NCBI RefSeq assembly: GCF_903645305.1
Contig: NZ_CAHJXO010000001.1
Coordinates: 124,001-188,000 of the forward strand
DNA: 64,000 nucleotides
From: Corynebacterium sp. Marseille-P4321
GTDB taxonomy: Bacteria > Actinomycetota > Actinomycetes > Mycobacteriales > Mycobacteriaceae
Direction of reading: 5' to 3'
Below are positions 32,639 to 42,283 of this stretch, piece by piece (the stretch's first letter is position 1; each line of letters starts with the position of its first letter). The translations under genes and the position numbers were made by a program. Under the pieces are notes generated by a model. The model was not told where the DNA came from, made no database searches, and saw only the letters and a list, made by a program, of their open reading frames with translations.

Positions 32639-34621
32639 GTGGAAAACACCACACAAGCCCAGGCGGGCCAGGCAACCCCCGCCAACCAAGACGCGGACCG
32701 CATTCTCGCGCGCGTGCTCATGCCGAAAAAGGGCGAGCCGCGCGACGTGCGCATGCTTTACCTCATCGAACCGGACCAGAATAAGCTGCGTTTGCGCTGG
32801 CAGGACCGCACGAGCCTCACCATCCCGGACGGCCAGGAAGTCACCTTCCAGACGTATTTCAACGCGTTCCCGGCCTCCTACTGGCGCCGCTGGTCCCAGC
32901 TCACGGAGGTCCTCCTCGCGATGGACGTCGAGGGCCGCGCGACCATCTCCGTGTACCGCTCGAAGCACGACGGCACCCGCATCAGTGTCACCAACGTCGA
33001 GGCCACCGGCTACGTGGAAATCCCGCTCGCGCTGAATAACTTCGAAGACGGCGGTTGGCTTTGGTTCGACGTCACCGCCGAGGAGGAGTCCACCATCCGC
33101 GACGCGGCGTGGGTCGCCCCGCACGCGCCCAAGGAGCAGCAGCTTCTCGACGGCACCACGCTCCCGCCCCAACCCAAACACGTCGCCGTGGGCATCCCGA
33201 CGTTCAACCGCCCGCGGGACGCGGTGAATGCGTTGCATGCGCTTGCGGAGGACGGGTACGTGGAGGCGTCGATAAGCCATGTGCTCATGCCCGACCAGGG
33301 CAACCAACATCCGGCCGACGAGCCTGACTTCGCCGAGGCCGAGGCGAACCTCAACGGCAAGCTGCAGATTTTCCAGCAGGGCAACCTGGGCGGCTCGGGC
33401 GGTTACAGCCGAATCATGTACGAGGCGCTGAACAGCACCGACGCGCCGTTCATCCTGTACATGGACGACGACATCGCGATCGAGCCGGACTCCATCGTGC
33501 GCGCGGTGCAGGCGGCGCGCTACGCGAAGCAGCCGATTCTGGTGGGCGGGCAGATGCTCAACCTGCAGGACCGAAGCCAGCTACGCACCTCCGGCGAGGC
33601 GGTGGACAAGGACATCTTCATGTTCCGCGCCGCGGAGCACGGCGTGTACGACCACGACTTTGCCAAGTACCCGCTGGGCTACACCGGCACGGACGAGGAG
33701 GAGCTGGATCCGCGCAAGACCACCTCGCGCGCCCTGCACCGGCGCGTGGACGTGGATTACAACGGCTGGTGGATGAACCTGTTCCCCCGCGTGGTCGCCG
33801 AAAAAATGGGCTTGCCGCTGCCGCTGTTCATCAAGTGGGACGACAACGAATACGCCTTGCGTGCAAAGGAAGCAGGCTTTCCGACGGTCACCTGGCCCGG
33901 CGTGGCCATCTGGCACATGGCGTGGGCGGACAAGGACGACGCGATCGACTGGCAGGCGTACTTCCACATGCGCAACCGCCTCATCGTGGCCAGCATCTAC
34001 GGCCCGGAGAACCCGGACGCGATGCTAAAGAACATGCAGAAGTCCACGTACAAGCACTACATGTGCATGGAGTACTCCACCATCGCGATCCAAAACGAGG
34101 CGATGCGCGACTTCCTCGCAGGCCCGGAGCAGCTCTTCGACATCCTTGAATCCTCGTTGCCGCGCATCCAGGAGATCCGCAAGAACTACCCGGACGCTCA
34201 GGTCGTGCCGTCTGCCGCGGACCTGCCCGCGCCCACGGGTGCGCCGGGCGTGCCCACGAAGACAGTCGGGGGGCGCCTGGCGAAGGTGAAGAAGCTGCCG
34301 TGGGCGGCGAAGGCGCTGTTGCACATCCGCAAGGAGGAGGACCGCGCGCACTGGGACGCCCCGCAGCTCAACCTCACTGCCGAGGAGGCGCGCTGGTTCA
34401 CGCTTGCGCGCCTGGATTCGGCGACGGTGTCCACCGCGGGCGGTACCGGCGTGGTGTTCCGCAAGAGGGACAAAAAGCTTGCCGACGACCTGACGGAGGA
34501 GCAGAAGCGCCTCCGCGAGGAGATCAGTAAGCGCTGGCCGGAGCTGCGCCGTCAGTACCGCGACGCGCGCGCTGAGCTGACCAGCCACGAGAACTGGGGG
34601 ATGATCTTCGATGCCCAATAA
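32639..34621 (+). CDS. glfT2: Galactofuranosyltransferase GlfT2
   Basis: A processive galactofuranosyltransferase of 660 residues that extends the arabinogalactan galactan from UDP-Galf. After a beta-rich N-terminal domain, the GT-A domain contains VGIPTFNRPRDAVNAL (about 183), the metal-binding DDD in LYMDDDIAIEPDS (about 275), and the catalytic region FIKWDDNEYALRAKEAGF with WHMAWADKDDAIDW downstream. M. tuberculosis GlfT2 is 637 residues. GTG 32639 is chosen from family length and AAAGTGAGA just upstream. The start of the PAP2 gene overlaps its end by 11 bp. Confidence 0.95.
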   Translation: MENTTQAQAGQATPANQDADRILARVLMPKKGEPRDVRMLYLIEPDQNKLRLRWQDRTSLTIPDGQEVTFQTYFNAFPASYWRRWSQLTEVLLAMDVEGRATISVYRSKHDGTRISVTNVEATGYVEIPLALNNFEDGGWLWFDVTAEEESTIRDAAWVAPHAPKEQQLLDGTTLPPQPKHVAVGIPTFNRPRDAVNALHALAEDGYVEASISHVLMPDQGNQHPADEPDFAEAEANLNGKLQIFQQGNLGGSGGYSRIMYEALNSTDAPFILYMDDDIAIEPDSIVRAVQAARYAKQPILVGGQMLNLQDRSQLRTSGEAVDKDIFMFRAAEHGVYDHDFAKYPLGYTGTDEEELDPRKTTSRALHRRVDVDYNGWWMNLFPRVVAEKMGLPLPLFIKWDDNEYALRAKEAGFPTVTWPGVAIWHMAWADKDDAIDWQAYFHMRNRLIVASIYGPENPDAMLKNMQKSTYKHYMCMEYSTIAIQNEAMRDFLAGPEQLFDILESSLPRIQEIRKNYPDAQVVPSAADLPAPTGAPGVPTKTVGGRLAKVKKLPWAAKALLHIRKEEDRAHWDAPQLNLTAEEARWFTLARLDSATVSTAGGTGVVFRKRDKKLADDLTEEQKRLREEISKRWPELRRQYRDARAELTSHENWGMIFDAQ

Positions 34622-35123
34622 AGAGCCCAATAAAGAAATAGACGCGCTGGTTGCCATCCAGGACGCGCTGTATACCCCCGCCACCGCCAAGGCGGCAAGG
34701 GGCTTGAGCCACTTTGGCGAGCACGACCTGGGCTGGATGGGAGTGGCGGCGGCGGGGGCAGCCGTCGATAAACGAAATGCCCGCAAGTGGATCGCGCTGG
34801 GTGTGGGCACGTTCACCGCGCACGCGGCGTCCGTGGTGCTGAAGCGTATCGTGCGCCGCCCGCGGCCGAACTCTCCGCGGGTGAAGGTGGGCGTGAAAAC
34901 TCCGTCGCAGCTTTCTTTCCCCAGTTCGCACGCGACGAACACGGCCGCCGCCGCGGTGCACCTGAGCGACATTACGGGGCGCAAGTGGCCGTGGTTGCTT
35001 GTGCCGGTGATGATGCTTTCGCGTAACGTCCTCGGCGTGCATTACCCGTCCGACACCCTCGCTGGCGCGCTGCTGGGTGCGGGCGTTGCGAAGGCAACCG
35101 TCGAGGCAGAGAAGAGGATTTAA
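34611..35123 (+). CDS. PAP2-family phosphatase (decaprenylphosphoryl-5-phosphoribose phosphatase candidate)
   Basis: A membrane phosphatase of 170 residues with the full PAP2 signature: KRIVRRPRP (about 83), FPSSHAT (about 103) and SRNVLGVHYPSD (about 138). In M. tuberculosis the protein at this position (Rv3807c) is proposed to dephosphorylate decaprenyl-phosphoryl-5-phosphoribose on the way to decaprenyl-phosphoryl-arabinose. It overlaps glfT2 by 11 bp and ends directly before the ubiA GTG, so the three are co-translated. Confidence 0.9.
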   Translation: MPNKEPNKEIDALVAIQDALYTPATAKAARGLSHFGEHDLGWMGVAAAGAAVDKRNARKWIALGVGTFTAHAASVVLKRIVRRPRPNSPRVKVGVKTPSQLSFPSSHATNTAAAAVHLSDITGRKWPWLLVPVMMLSRNVLGVHYPSDTLAGALLGAGVAKATVEAEKRI

Positions 35124-36131
35124 GTGGCACAGGAGCCGACGTACCCGCAGGGCGCGGTGGAGGAACCGCTGTTCAAGTCCGAACCGCACACCTCCGGCGT
35201 GGACCAGGTGATGAAGAAGAAGCCCCCGAAGAATCTCGTGGACGCGATGATCAAGGGGCTGCGGCCGAAGCAGTGGGTGAAAAACGTCCTGGTGCTCGCC
35301 GCGCCGCTCGCGGCTGGGTTGGATTCGTTCACGGAGCGCACGCTTATCGACGTCGCCCTCGCCTTCATCGTCTTCTGCTTCGGCGCGTCCTCCATCTACC
35401 TCATCTACGACGCCCGCGATGTGGAGGCGGACCGCCGCCACCCCACGAAGCGTTACCGCCCGATTGCCTCCGGCATGCTGCCAATCAATCTGGCGTACAT
35501 CATGGCGGCGCTTTTGGTGGCCGCCGCGATCGGGCTGTCGTTTTTGGCTACGGACGGTGCTTCGCTGGCCTGGGTGATCGGCATTTACATCGCGCTGCAG
35601 CTGGGCTACTGCTTCGGCTGGAAGCACATCCCGGTGATTGATATCGCGCTGGTGTCGTCCGGCTTCATGCTGCGCACCATGGCCGGCGGTGTGGCCGCGG
35701 GCATCGTGTTGTCGCAGTGGTTCTTGCTGGTGGCGGCGTTTGGCTCACTGTTCATGGCGTCCGGCAAGCGCTACGCGGAGCTGCTGTTGGTCAAGGAGAC
35801 GGGTGCGGAGATCCGCCGCTCGCTGCAGGGCTACACCGAGACGTACCTCCGGTTCGTGTGGACGCTGTCCGCCACGGCGGTGGTGATGTCGTACGCGCTG
35901 TGGGGCTTCGAGTTGTCCAACCAGGTCGAGGGGGTGCAGTCCATCTGGTACCAGGTGTCGATGGTGCCGTTTGTCATCGCAATTTTGCGCTACGCCTCCG
36001 TGGTGGATTCGGGCCAGGGCGGCGCGCCCGACGAGGTCGCGCTGGAGGACCGTGTACTGCAGACGCTGGCGCTCGCGTGGATCTTCTGCATCGTCATGGC
36101 CGTCTACGTCAGCCCGGCGCTGGCAGGTTAA
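35124..36131 (+). CDS. ubiA: Decaprenyl-phosphate phosphoribosyltransferase (UbiA family)
   Basis: An integral membrane prenyltransferase of 335 residues that transfers 5-phosphoribose from PRPP to decaprenyl phosphate, the first committed step to the arabinose donor. The Asp-rich motif is in YDARDVEADRRHPTKRYRP (about 94-112), and the second polar motif lies near SGKRYAELL (about 212). About nine membrane segments are visible. The GTG start immediately follows the PAP2 stop. It corresponds to Rv3806c of M. tuberculosis, an ethambutol-resistance locus. Confidence 0.93.
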   Translation: MAQEPTYPQGAVEEPLFKSEPHTSGVDQVMKKKPPKNLVDAMIKGLRPKQWVKNVLVLAAPLAAGLDSFTERTLIDVALAFIVFCFGASSIYLIYDARDVEADRRHPTKRYRPIASGMLPINLAYIMAALLVAAAIGLSFLATDGASLAWVIGIYIALQLGYCFGWKHIPVIDIALVSSGFMLRTMAGGVAAGIVLSQWFLLVAAFGSLFMASGKRYAELLLVKETGAEIRRSLQGYTETYLRFVWTLSATAVVMSYALWGFELSNQVEGVQSIWYQVSMVPFVIAILRYASVVDSGQGGAPDEVALEDRVLQTLALAWIFCIVMAVYVSPALAG

Positions 36132-36165
36132 GCAGCGCCGCGCCCGCCCAGGTAGTATGCGCCGA

Positions 36166-37986
36166 ATGACCAATAACGCCCGCACCTCTGTGCTCGCCGC
36201 CACGGTGGTTGCAGGCGTGTTCGCATTCATCGGCGGGTACTCGCGCCGCTGGATTTCGGACGACGGCCTGATCGTCCTGCGCACCGTTCGCAACATCCTG
36301 GCCGGCAACGGGCCGGTGTTCAACGCCGGGGAGCGCGTGGAGGCGAACACCTCAACGCTGTGGCAGTACTTGATCGCGCTGTTCGGGTGGCTCACCCCGG
36401 CACGGCTCGAAGACGTGGCGATGTGGCTCGCGCTCGCCTGCACCGTCGCCGCCGCCGCGTGCGCGACGTACTTCTCTGGTAGGTTCTGGACCGGCCACAC
36501 CCGCGTCAGTCGTGCCCGCGAGGTTGGCGCGGTGATCCCGTTCGGCATCCTCATCTACCTCGCTTTGCCGCCGGCGCGCGACTTCGCCACCTCCGGCCTG
36601 GAATGGGGCTTGGCCCTGTTCTGGCTCGCGGTGTGGTGGGCGCTGCTGGTCAACTGGGCCACCCCGCCGCGCCGGGGCGTTGAACAGGTGGGTTACTTCC
36701 TCGCGTTCTGGTGCGGCCTGTCCTGGCTAGTGCGCCCGGAGCTCGCGCTCTACGGCGGGGTGACGGGCCTGCTGCTCATCGCGTCCAACTGGCGCAAGAC
36801 GCCGGGGATCCTCGCGGCGGCACTCCCGGTGCCCGCCGCGTACCAGATCTTCCGCATGGGCTACTACGGCCTGATCACCCCGCACACGGCGGTGGCGAAG
36901 TCCGCGGCGGATTCGGAGTGGGCGCAGGGCTTCGAGTACCTCGGCGACTTTGTCGGCTACTACTGGCTCTGGCTGCCCCTGGTTGCGGCTGCTGTTGTGG
37001 CGGTGTGGTTTGGCAGGGGGGCGTTTGGACGTCGTCAAGCGATCATGCTCCTCACGTTCGGCTGTGCCTTCGTGCACGTGGTGTACGTGCTGCGCGTGGG
37101 CGGCGACTTCATGCACGCGCGCATGTGGCTGCTGCCGCTGTTCGCGGCGCTTCTGCCTGTGATGGCGGTGCCGGTGACGAAGGCGTCGGGCGCGCTCGCC
37201 GTCATCGTGGCGATGTGGGGCGGGGCGACAATCGCGCGCGCACACCCGATTGACTGGGAGCTTTACGAGGTCGGCGCCAAGGAGCTTGGCATTGTCGACG
37301 AGCGCGAGTTCTGGACCATGGCCCTCAAACGCGAGCCGGGCGACGCCCCGTACTACGCCGAGGACTTCCTCACCTCGAAGCTCATGACGGACTGGAACGA
37401 GTCTCTGGGCGATGCGCTCGCGGACGACGCCGCGCAGATCACTCTCTTGCGCACCAGCCGCGAGCCGGAGGCGTACGCATGGGCGCCCGTCGAACGCGAA
37501 CCCACCGCGAGCGACCTGCGCGCGCTGCCCACCACCGCGTACCTGATTAACCTCGGCATGACTTCCATGAACGCGCCTTTGGACGCGCGCATCCTGGACA
37601 CCGTCGGCCTTGCCACCCCGCTCGCCGCGCGCATGCCGCGCGATCCGGAGGGACGCGTGGGCCACGACAAGAGTCTGCCGTTCATCTGGCAGGTCGCGGA
37701 CTCGGACGCGAACTTAGACGCGCTGCCCGGCCACATCGACGCGGTGAAGGCCAAGCAGGCGCGCGCCGCGCTGCGCACCCCCGAAATCGCGGAGCTGCTC
37801 GCCGCTTCGCGCGAGCCGATGAGTTGGGAGCGGTTCTTCAAAAACGCCCGCTACTCGCTCGGCGGGGGAAGGAGCTTGCAGCTTGACGACGACCCCTCGT
37901 CCTACCTCACCCCCTCTGAACTCGAGGCAATCGCCCGCGGCGAAAACCCTGGCTTGGACGGCGCCCGCATCGCCTGGCCGAACTAG
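36166..37986 (+). CDS. aftB: Terminal beta-(1->2)-arabinofuranosyltransferase AftB
   Basis: A GT-C membrane glycosyltransferase of 606 residues that adds the terminal arabinofuranose of arabinogalactan from decaprenyl-phosphoryl-arabinose. The catalytic-loop aspartates are in RRWISDDGLIVLRTVRNI (about 25-42), followed by GPVFNAGERVEANTSTLW. About ten membrane segments fill the first 370 residues and a soluble C-terminal domain follows. ATG 36166 has TAGTAT 7 nt upstream; ATG 36157 (MRRMTNN) is a close alternative. The frame is open further upstream inside ubiA, but that is not the gene. Confidence 0.92.
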   Translation: MTNNARTSVLAATVVAGVFAFIGGYSRRWISDDGLIVLRTVRNILAGNGPVFNAGERVEANTSTLWQYLIALFGWLTPARLEDVAMWLALACTVAAAACATYFSGRFWTGHTRVSRAREVGAVIPFGILIYLALPPARDFATSGLEWGLALFWLAVWWALLVNWATPPRRGVEQVGYFLAFWCGLSWLVRPELALYGGVTGLLLIASNWRKTPGILAAALPVPAAYQIFRMGYYGLITPHTAVAKSAADSEWAQGFEYLGDFVGYYWLWLPLVAAAVVAVWFGRGAFGRRQAIMLLTFGCAFVHVVYVLRVGGDFMHARMWLLPLFAALLPVMAVPVTKASGALAVIVAMWGGATIARAHPIDWELYEVGAKELGIVDEREFWTMALKREPGDAPYYAEDFLTSKLMTDWNESLGDALADDAAQITLLRTSREPEAYAWAPVEREPTASDLRALPTTAYLINLGMTSMNAPLDARILDTVGLATPLAARMPRDPEGRVGHDKSLPFIWQVADSDANLDALPGHIDAVKAKQARAALRTPEIAELLAASREPMSWERFFKNARYSLGGGRSLQLDDDPSSYLTPSELEAIARGENPGLDGARIAWPN

Positions 37987-37996
37987 CGCCAGCACC

Positions 37997-38048
37997 TGTA
38001 ATGCCCCCTTGTAATGCCCCCCTGTAACGCCCCCGTGTAACGCACAGG
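37997..38048. repeat. 13-bp tandem repeat, 4 copies, after aftB
   Basis: Units TGTAATGCCCCCT, TGTAATGCCCCCC, TGTAACGCCCCCG and TGTAACGCACAGG start at 37997, 38010, 38023 and 38036, beginning 10 bp after the aftB stop. Confidence 0.9.
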
Positions 38049-38121
38049 GAATGGCGGTCGATATAACGGCTTGCTAACGTGTTCTTACCTTTTGCCTTGA
38101 TAGAAGCTTGAAGGATTTTCG

Positions 38122-39165
38122 ATGGGTTCTATGTCTACTTCCGGGTCCACTTCCGCGACCACTTCTGCCCCGCGCACCTCGCTGCGCCGCAAGATCACCA
38201 CGACCGTGGTCGCCGCCGCGACTGCCCTGACCGCAGTGGTCGGTGCGCCGCAGGCGAGCGCCGCGCACCGCGACTGGCTGCGCCCCGGCTGCTCGTGGGA
38301 CCCGGTGAAGTACTGGGTGCAGCGCTGCAACGTGTGGTCCCCGGCGATGAATCGTCACATTCCGGTGCAGATCCAGCCGGCGAAGCGCGGCGGCAACGCG
38401 GGCCTGTACATGCTTGACGGCCTGCGTGCGCTGAACACCACCAACGCGTGGGTCAACGACGTTAACGCGGCGAAGAGCTTCGTCAACCACAACATCACCC
38501 TCGTTATGCCGGTGGGCGGCGAGTCCTCGTTCTACACCGACTGGAACGCCCCGGCGACGTACGACTTCAACAACCCGGTGACCTACAAGTGGGACACCTT
38601 CCTGACGAAGGAGCTGCCGCCGTACCTGCAGCGCCACTTCGGCGTCTCGCCGACGAACAACTCCATCCTCGGCCTGTCCATGGGCGGCACCGCCGCGATC
38701 AATCTCGCTGCCCAGCACCCGCGTCAGTTCAAGCAGGTGCTGTCGTTCTCCGGCTACCTCACCACCACCGTCCCGGGTGCGCAGACTGCACTTCGCGCAA
38801 CGCTTCTCGACGGTGGCATGTACAACGTCAACGCCATGTGGGGCTCGTCCCTCAACCCGCGCCGCTTTGAGAACGACCCGTTCTTGAACATGGGCAACCT
38901 GCGCGGCCGCGACGTGTACGTCTCTGCAGGTTCCGGTAACCCGGGCCCGGCGGACGCGAAGTACAAGCCGGAGCACCGCGCCGCAGGTATTGCTCTTGAG
39001 AAGGTTGCGAACGCGACCACCCGCGCCTGGTCCGCGAAGGCGAAGGCCACCGGTGTTGCGCACACCGCAGTGTTTACCCCGACCGGCCTGCACAACTGGG
39101 ATCAGTTCGGCTCGCAGCTTGAGGCGACGAAGCCGCGCATCCTCAACGTGATGAACGCCTGGTAA
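38122..39165 (+). CDS. Secreted mycolyltransferase (antigen 85/Cmt type)
   Basis: An exported alpha/beta-hydrolase of 347 residues that transfers mycolate between trehalose monomycolate and arabinogalactan or trehalose. A long signal peptide ends near VGAPQASA (about residue 47). The fold block VMPVGGESSFYTDW (about 128) precedes the nucleophile in GLSMGGTA (Ser186). The catalytic His is in PTGLHNWDQFGSQ near the C-terminus. GAAGGA lies 6 nt before ATG. A strong terminator follows at 39198. It corresponds in position to Rv3804c (fbpA). Confidence 0.95.
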   Translation: MGSMSTSGSTSATTSAPRTSLRRKITTTVVAAATALTAVVGAPQASAAHRDWLRPGCSWDPVKYWVQRCNVWSPAMNRHIPVQIQPAKRGGNAGLYMLDGLRALNTTNAWVNDVNAAKSFVNHNITLVMPVGGESSFYTDWNAPATYDFNNPVTYKWDTFLTKELPPYLQRHFGVSPTNNSILGLSMGGTAAINLAAQHPRQFKQVLSFSGYLTTTVPGAQTALRATLLDGGMYNVNAMWGSSLNPRRFENDPFLNMGNLRGRDVYVSAGSGNPGPADAKYKPEHRAAGIALEKVANATTRAWSAKAKATGVAHTAVFTPTGLHNWDQFGSQLEATKPRILNVMNAW

Positions 39166-39197
39166 GTCTTAGCCGCCGGCCTGGCCGCGATCTCACA

Positions 39198-39230
39198 CCG
39201 CGCTCCTGCTTAGCAGGGGCGCGGTTTTGT
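39198..39230 (+). terminator. Rho-independent terminator after the first mycolyltransferase
   Basis: Arms CCGCGCTCCTGCT (39198-39210) and AGCAGGGGCGCGG (39212-39224), with one G-T pair, followed by TTTTGT. Confidence 0.85.
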
Positions 39231-39283
39231 CCTGTTAAAGCGAGAGTCAAGCGAGTGTGAAGCGATTTCCCCTGCCCAGCGAA

Positions 39284-39420
39284 ATCGAGGTCTACCGGCC
39301 CTCCGCGGGGCACTAGACCTGGTTCCTGGAAACTGAGAAAACGCAGTGCGAACCCGGTGGTCGATTGTATGTATAAGTGATCGGGGTATAGTGGTCTGTC
39401 GCCTGCCGGTAGACCTCGAT
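39284..39420. repeat. REPIN-like element 2: two inverted 41-bp palindromic repeats
   Basis: Units 39284-39324 and 39380-39420 belong to the same family as 16822-16862 and 16917-16957. The first keeps ATCGAGGTCTACCGG and CACTAGACCT but ends GGTT instead of CGAT. The second has a left arm with two changes (ATCGGGGTATA) and an intact right arm (TAGACCTCGAT). They are inverted relative to each other, 96 bp start to start. With the terminator they occupy much of the 410-bp gap between the two mycolyltransferase genes (39166-39575); the remainder is the second gene's promoter region. Confidence 0.82.
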
Positions 39421-39575
39421 GCGACGCGCCGCATCGCCCCGGCTGACACGGCCCCGCAACGCCAACTGTGTCACACCTGCACCACTACTCTCGGCGTGTC
39501 TCCCGACTAAAGTCTCAACCAGTACTTAACCTTTAGGGAATCATGCACCCTGAGGCACACTGAGGTAGGAGACCC

Positions 39576-41528
39576 ATGCGAGACAACCGTTCCCCAAAGA
39601 CGTGGCTTGCCGCCGCTGCGCTTCCCGCCGCCGCGGCCCTGGTGGTCACGCTCGCCCCCGGAGTAACCTCCGCGAATGCGCAGCCGGACCTGTCGTCCGA
39701 GATGTCCTCGCGGGGCCTGAACTCCCGCGGGCTTTCCGACGGCCTGCGCCCGAAGGACCCGCCGCCGCGCACCCCGATCGAGGTGGACAAGAACCCGCAG
39801 ATCCCGGGCCTGCCGGAGGGCGTGAAGGTGGACCGCATCGAGTGGCTGACCAGCCGCCGCGTCGCGGTGTTCATCAAGTCCGCCGCGATGCCGAAAGAGC
39901 TCATCCAGGTGCAGATCCTGCTCGCGCGTGACTGGCACTCCAACCCGGGCGCGAAGTTCCCGGAGGTGTGGGCGCTCGACGGCCTGCGTGCGCGTGACGA
40001 CGAGAACGGCTGGACCATCGAGACGAACATCGAGCAGTTCTATGCCGACAAGAACGTCAACGTCATCCTGCCGGTGGGCGGTGAGTCCAGCTTCTACTCC
40101 GACTGGCAGCGCGAGAGCAACGGCAAGCACTACATGTGGGAGACGTTCCTGACCAAGGAGCTCGTGCCGATTCTGAACAACGAGTTCCGCTCCAACGGCC
40201 GCCGCGCCGTGGTGGGCCTGTCCATGGGCGGCACCGCCGCGATGAACCTGGCCGAGCGCAACCCGCAGCTTTTCGACTTCGTGGGTTCGTTCTCCGGCTA
40301 CCTGGACACCACCACCACCGGCATGCCCACCGCGGTCAAGGCGGCGCAGCTGGATGCCGGCGGCTACAACGCCGAGGCCATGTGGGGCCCGCTGGGTTCG
40401 CAGGACTGGATTGACCACGACCCGAAGCTGGGTATCGAGAACTTAAAGGGCAAGACGGTCTACGTCTCCGCCGGCTCGGGCCGCGACGATTACGGCAACG
40501 CCAACTCCGTGGCGAAGGGCGCGGCGAACCCGGCGGGCATGGGCCTCGAGGTGATTTCGCGCCTGTCCACCCAGACGTTCGTGGACTACGCCGCGCGCAC
40601 CAGCGTGAAGCCGATCGTGCGCTTCCGCCCGTCTGGCGTGCACAGCTGGGAGTACTGGCAGTTCGAGATGACGCAGGCCTGGCCGTACATCGCCAACGCA
40701 CTCGACGTGCCGGAGGCGGACCGCGGCTCGAAGTGCGCGCCGAAGGGCGCGATCGCGGAGGCGACGAAGTCCGGCGTGATCGGCACGTGCGTCAACGACG
40801 AGTACAACGCGGGCAAGGACGCGCGCGGCAAGGCGCAGGACTTCCGCGGCGGCACCGCGTTCTGGTCGCCGCAGACCGGCGCGCACCCGCTGTACGGTGC
40901 GATTCTGGCGAAGTACACCGGCCTCGGCGGCGCCACCGGCTGGCTGGGCTTCCCCACCACGGGCGAGACGAAGACGCCGGACGGTAAGGGCCGCTTCGTG
41001 CACTTCGAGAACGGTTCGATCTACTGGACGCCGCAGACGGGTGCGTACGCGATCCCGGGCGACATGTTCGCCGCGTGGGGCAAGTCCGGCTACGAGACCG
41101 GTGTGTTGAAGTACCCGGTGGCCGAGGCGAACCAGGTGGGCAAGGGGTACGTGCAGAAGTTCCAGGGCGGTTTCCTCACCCGCAACCCGGACAAGAAGCA
41201 CTTCCAGGTCCACGGCGCGATCGGCACGAAGTACGGCGAGCTGGGCACGGCGACGTCGCAGCTCGGCTTCCCCACGTCGAACGAGATCGCCATCCGTGGC
41301 GGCGCGTTCCAGCAGTTCGAGGGCGGCAACATTTACTGGTCGCCGTCCACGGGCGCGCACGTGGTGTACTACGGCGACATCTTCAATGAGTGGGGCAAGC
41401 GCGGCTACGAGCAGGGCAAGCTGGGTTGGCCGACGAAGGACATGGAGAAGATCCCGGCGGGTGGCCTTACCGCGGAGTTCCAGCGCGGCACGATTTCCCA
41501 GATCAACGGCGTGGTGAGCGTGAAGTGA
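39576..41528 (+). CDS. Secreted mycolyltransferase with C-terminal LGFP repeats (PS1/Cop1-like)
   Basis: An exported protein of 650 residues. The signal peptide is cleaved near TSANA (about 35). The mycolyltransferase domain (about 70-375) has VILPVGGESSFYSDW, the nucleophile in GLSMGGTA (Ser216) and the catalytic His in PSGVHSWEYW. From about residue 410 there are four to five LGFP repeats (ATGWLGFPTTGE, ATSQLGFPTSNE, QGKLGWPTKD), which are thought to bind the cell wall. TAGGAG lies about 6 nt before ATG. The stop overlaps the GTG of the next gene by 4 bp. Confidence 0.95.
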   Translation: MRDNRSPKTWLAAAALPAAAALVVTLAPGVTSANAQPDLSSEMSSRGLNSRGLSDGLRPKDPPPRTPIEVDKNPQIPGLPEGVKVDRIEWLTSRRVAVFIKSAAMPKELIQVQILLARDWHSNPGAKFPEVWALDGLRARDDENGWTIETNIEQFYADKNVNVILPVGGESSFYSDWQRESNGKHYMWETFLTKELVPILNNEFRSNGRRAVVGLSMGGTAAMNLAERNPQLFDFVGSFSGYLDTTTTGMPTAVKAAQLDAGGYNAEAMWGPLGSQDWIDHDPKLGIENLKGKTVYVSAGSGRDDYGNANSVAKGAANPAGMGLEVISRLSTQTFVDYAARTSVKPIVRFRPSGVHSWEYWQFEMTQAWPYIANALDVPEADRGSKCAPKGAIAEATKSGVIGTCVNDEYNAGKDARGKAQDFRGGTAFWSPQTGAHPLYGAILAKYTGLGGATGWLGFPTTGETKTPDGKGRFVHFENGSIYWTPQTGAYAIPGDMFAAWGKSGYETGVLKYPVAEANQVGKGYVQKFQGGFLTRNPDKKHFQVHGAIGTKYGELGTATSQLGFPTSNEIAIRGGAFQQFEGGNIYWSPSTGAHVVYYGDIFNEWGKRGYEQGKLGWPTKDMEKIPAGGLTAEFQRGTISQINGVVSVK

Positions 41529-41992
41529 AAAGGGCACTTTGCTTGACGACGCTTGGCCTCGCCGCTTTCCTCACCGCTTGCGGCGGGGCGACCGTCGACT
41601 CGGAGGACGTGACTGCAACGGCCGCGTCCACGGCTACAGATACGGCTACGTCTAGTGCGGAATCCTCTTCTTCAGCCGCGTCGGCGGCGCAGCCGTCGAG
41701 AAGCGCAAATGCCGACGACCGCCCGGCGCAGGAAGTGGAGACCATCCCCACCCAAGCCGCCGCATTTAGCCCCGAGGAGCAGGCCTTTTTGGATCACCTA
41801 CGGGAAAACGGGGTGAACGTGGAGGGGGTTGAGGACCAACTCACAGCCACCGGGTTTACTGTGTGCGCAGACGATCCCGTAACACGCGACGCGGTGGCGG
41901 GGCAGCTCGTGGAGCAGCGTCGCACCGACATGGATGCCGGGCAGGTTGCAGAGCTGCTCAGCGAAACCGCGCGCACGAATCTGTGTAGCTAG
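41525..41992 (+). CDS. DUF732-type lipoprotein
   Basis: A secreted protein of 155 residues. The signal ends in the lipobox LTAC (GLAAFLTACGG, Cys about 18), followed by an Ala/Ser/Thr-rich linker and a C-terminal helical DUF732-like domain (EEQAFLDHLRENGVNV ... FTVCADDPVTRDAV ... NLCS) with two cysteines that could form a disulfide. GTG 41525 overlaps the upstream stop (GTGA). Its place between a mycolyltransferase and the Rv3802c-like lipase suggests an envelope role; no activity is known. Confidence 0.8.
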   Translation: MKRALCLTTLGLAAFLTACGGATVDSEDVTATAASTATDTATSSAESSSSAASAAQPSRSANADDRPAQEVETIPTQAAAFSPEEQAFLDHLRENGVNVEGVEDQLTATGFTVCADDPVTRDAVAGQLVEQRRTDMDAGQVAELLSETARTNLCS

Positions 41993-42037
41993 CGTCGCGT
42001 TGTAGTTCGCGGCGGAGGCGGTAAGGAGCCGATTGGT

Positions 42038-42283
42038 ATGCGTTCCTCGCGCAACGTGTTTGTGGTGGCTGCGGCACTGGTGGTGCTCGCGCTCATTGGG
42101 TTGGGCATTTACCAGTGGCAGTCCGGCGACGGGGAGCCGCCTGTGGCCGAGCCGCCGCACTCTAGCGAGCCCGCCCCGAGCGAAGAGGTGCCCGCCGAGC
42201 CCGAATGGTGCCCGGCACCTGGGAGTCCGCGCCGGACGACGACCCGTTCAACCCCCAGGCCAACCCGCAATCGTTCATGCTGA
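42038..42283 (+). pseudogene. 5' part of the cutinase-like gene (membrane anchor), out of frame with the rest
   Basis: From ATG 42038 the frame encodes an anchor (VFVVAAALVVLALIGLGIY), a Pro/Glu-rich linker and EPEWCPAPGSP, then runs into non-family sequence. In Rv3802c-type proteins the Trp-Cys-Pro segment is followed within a few residues by APGTWES; here PGTWES is in the -1 frame. The shift point is near 42205-42225, where GGTGCCCGG and related GC-rich repeats occur, so slippage or a small deletion is likely. A sequencing error cannot be excluded. Confidence 0.6.
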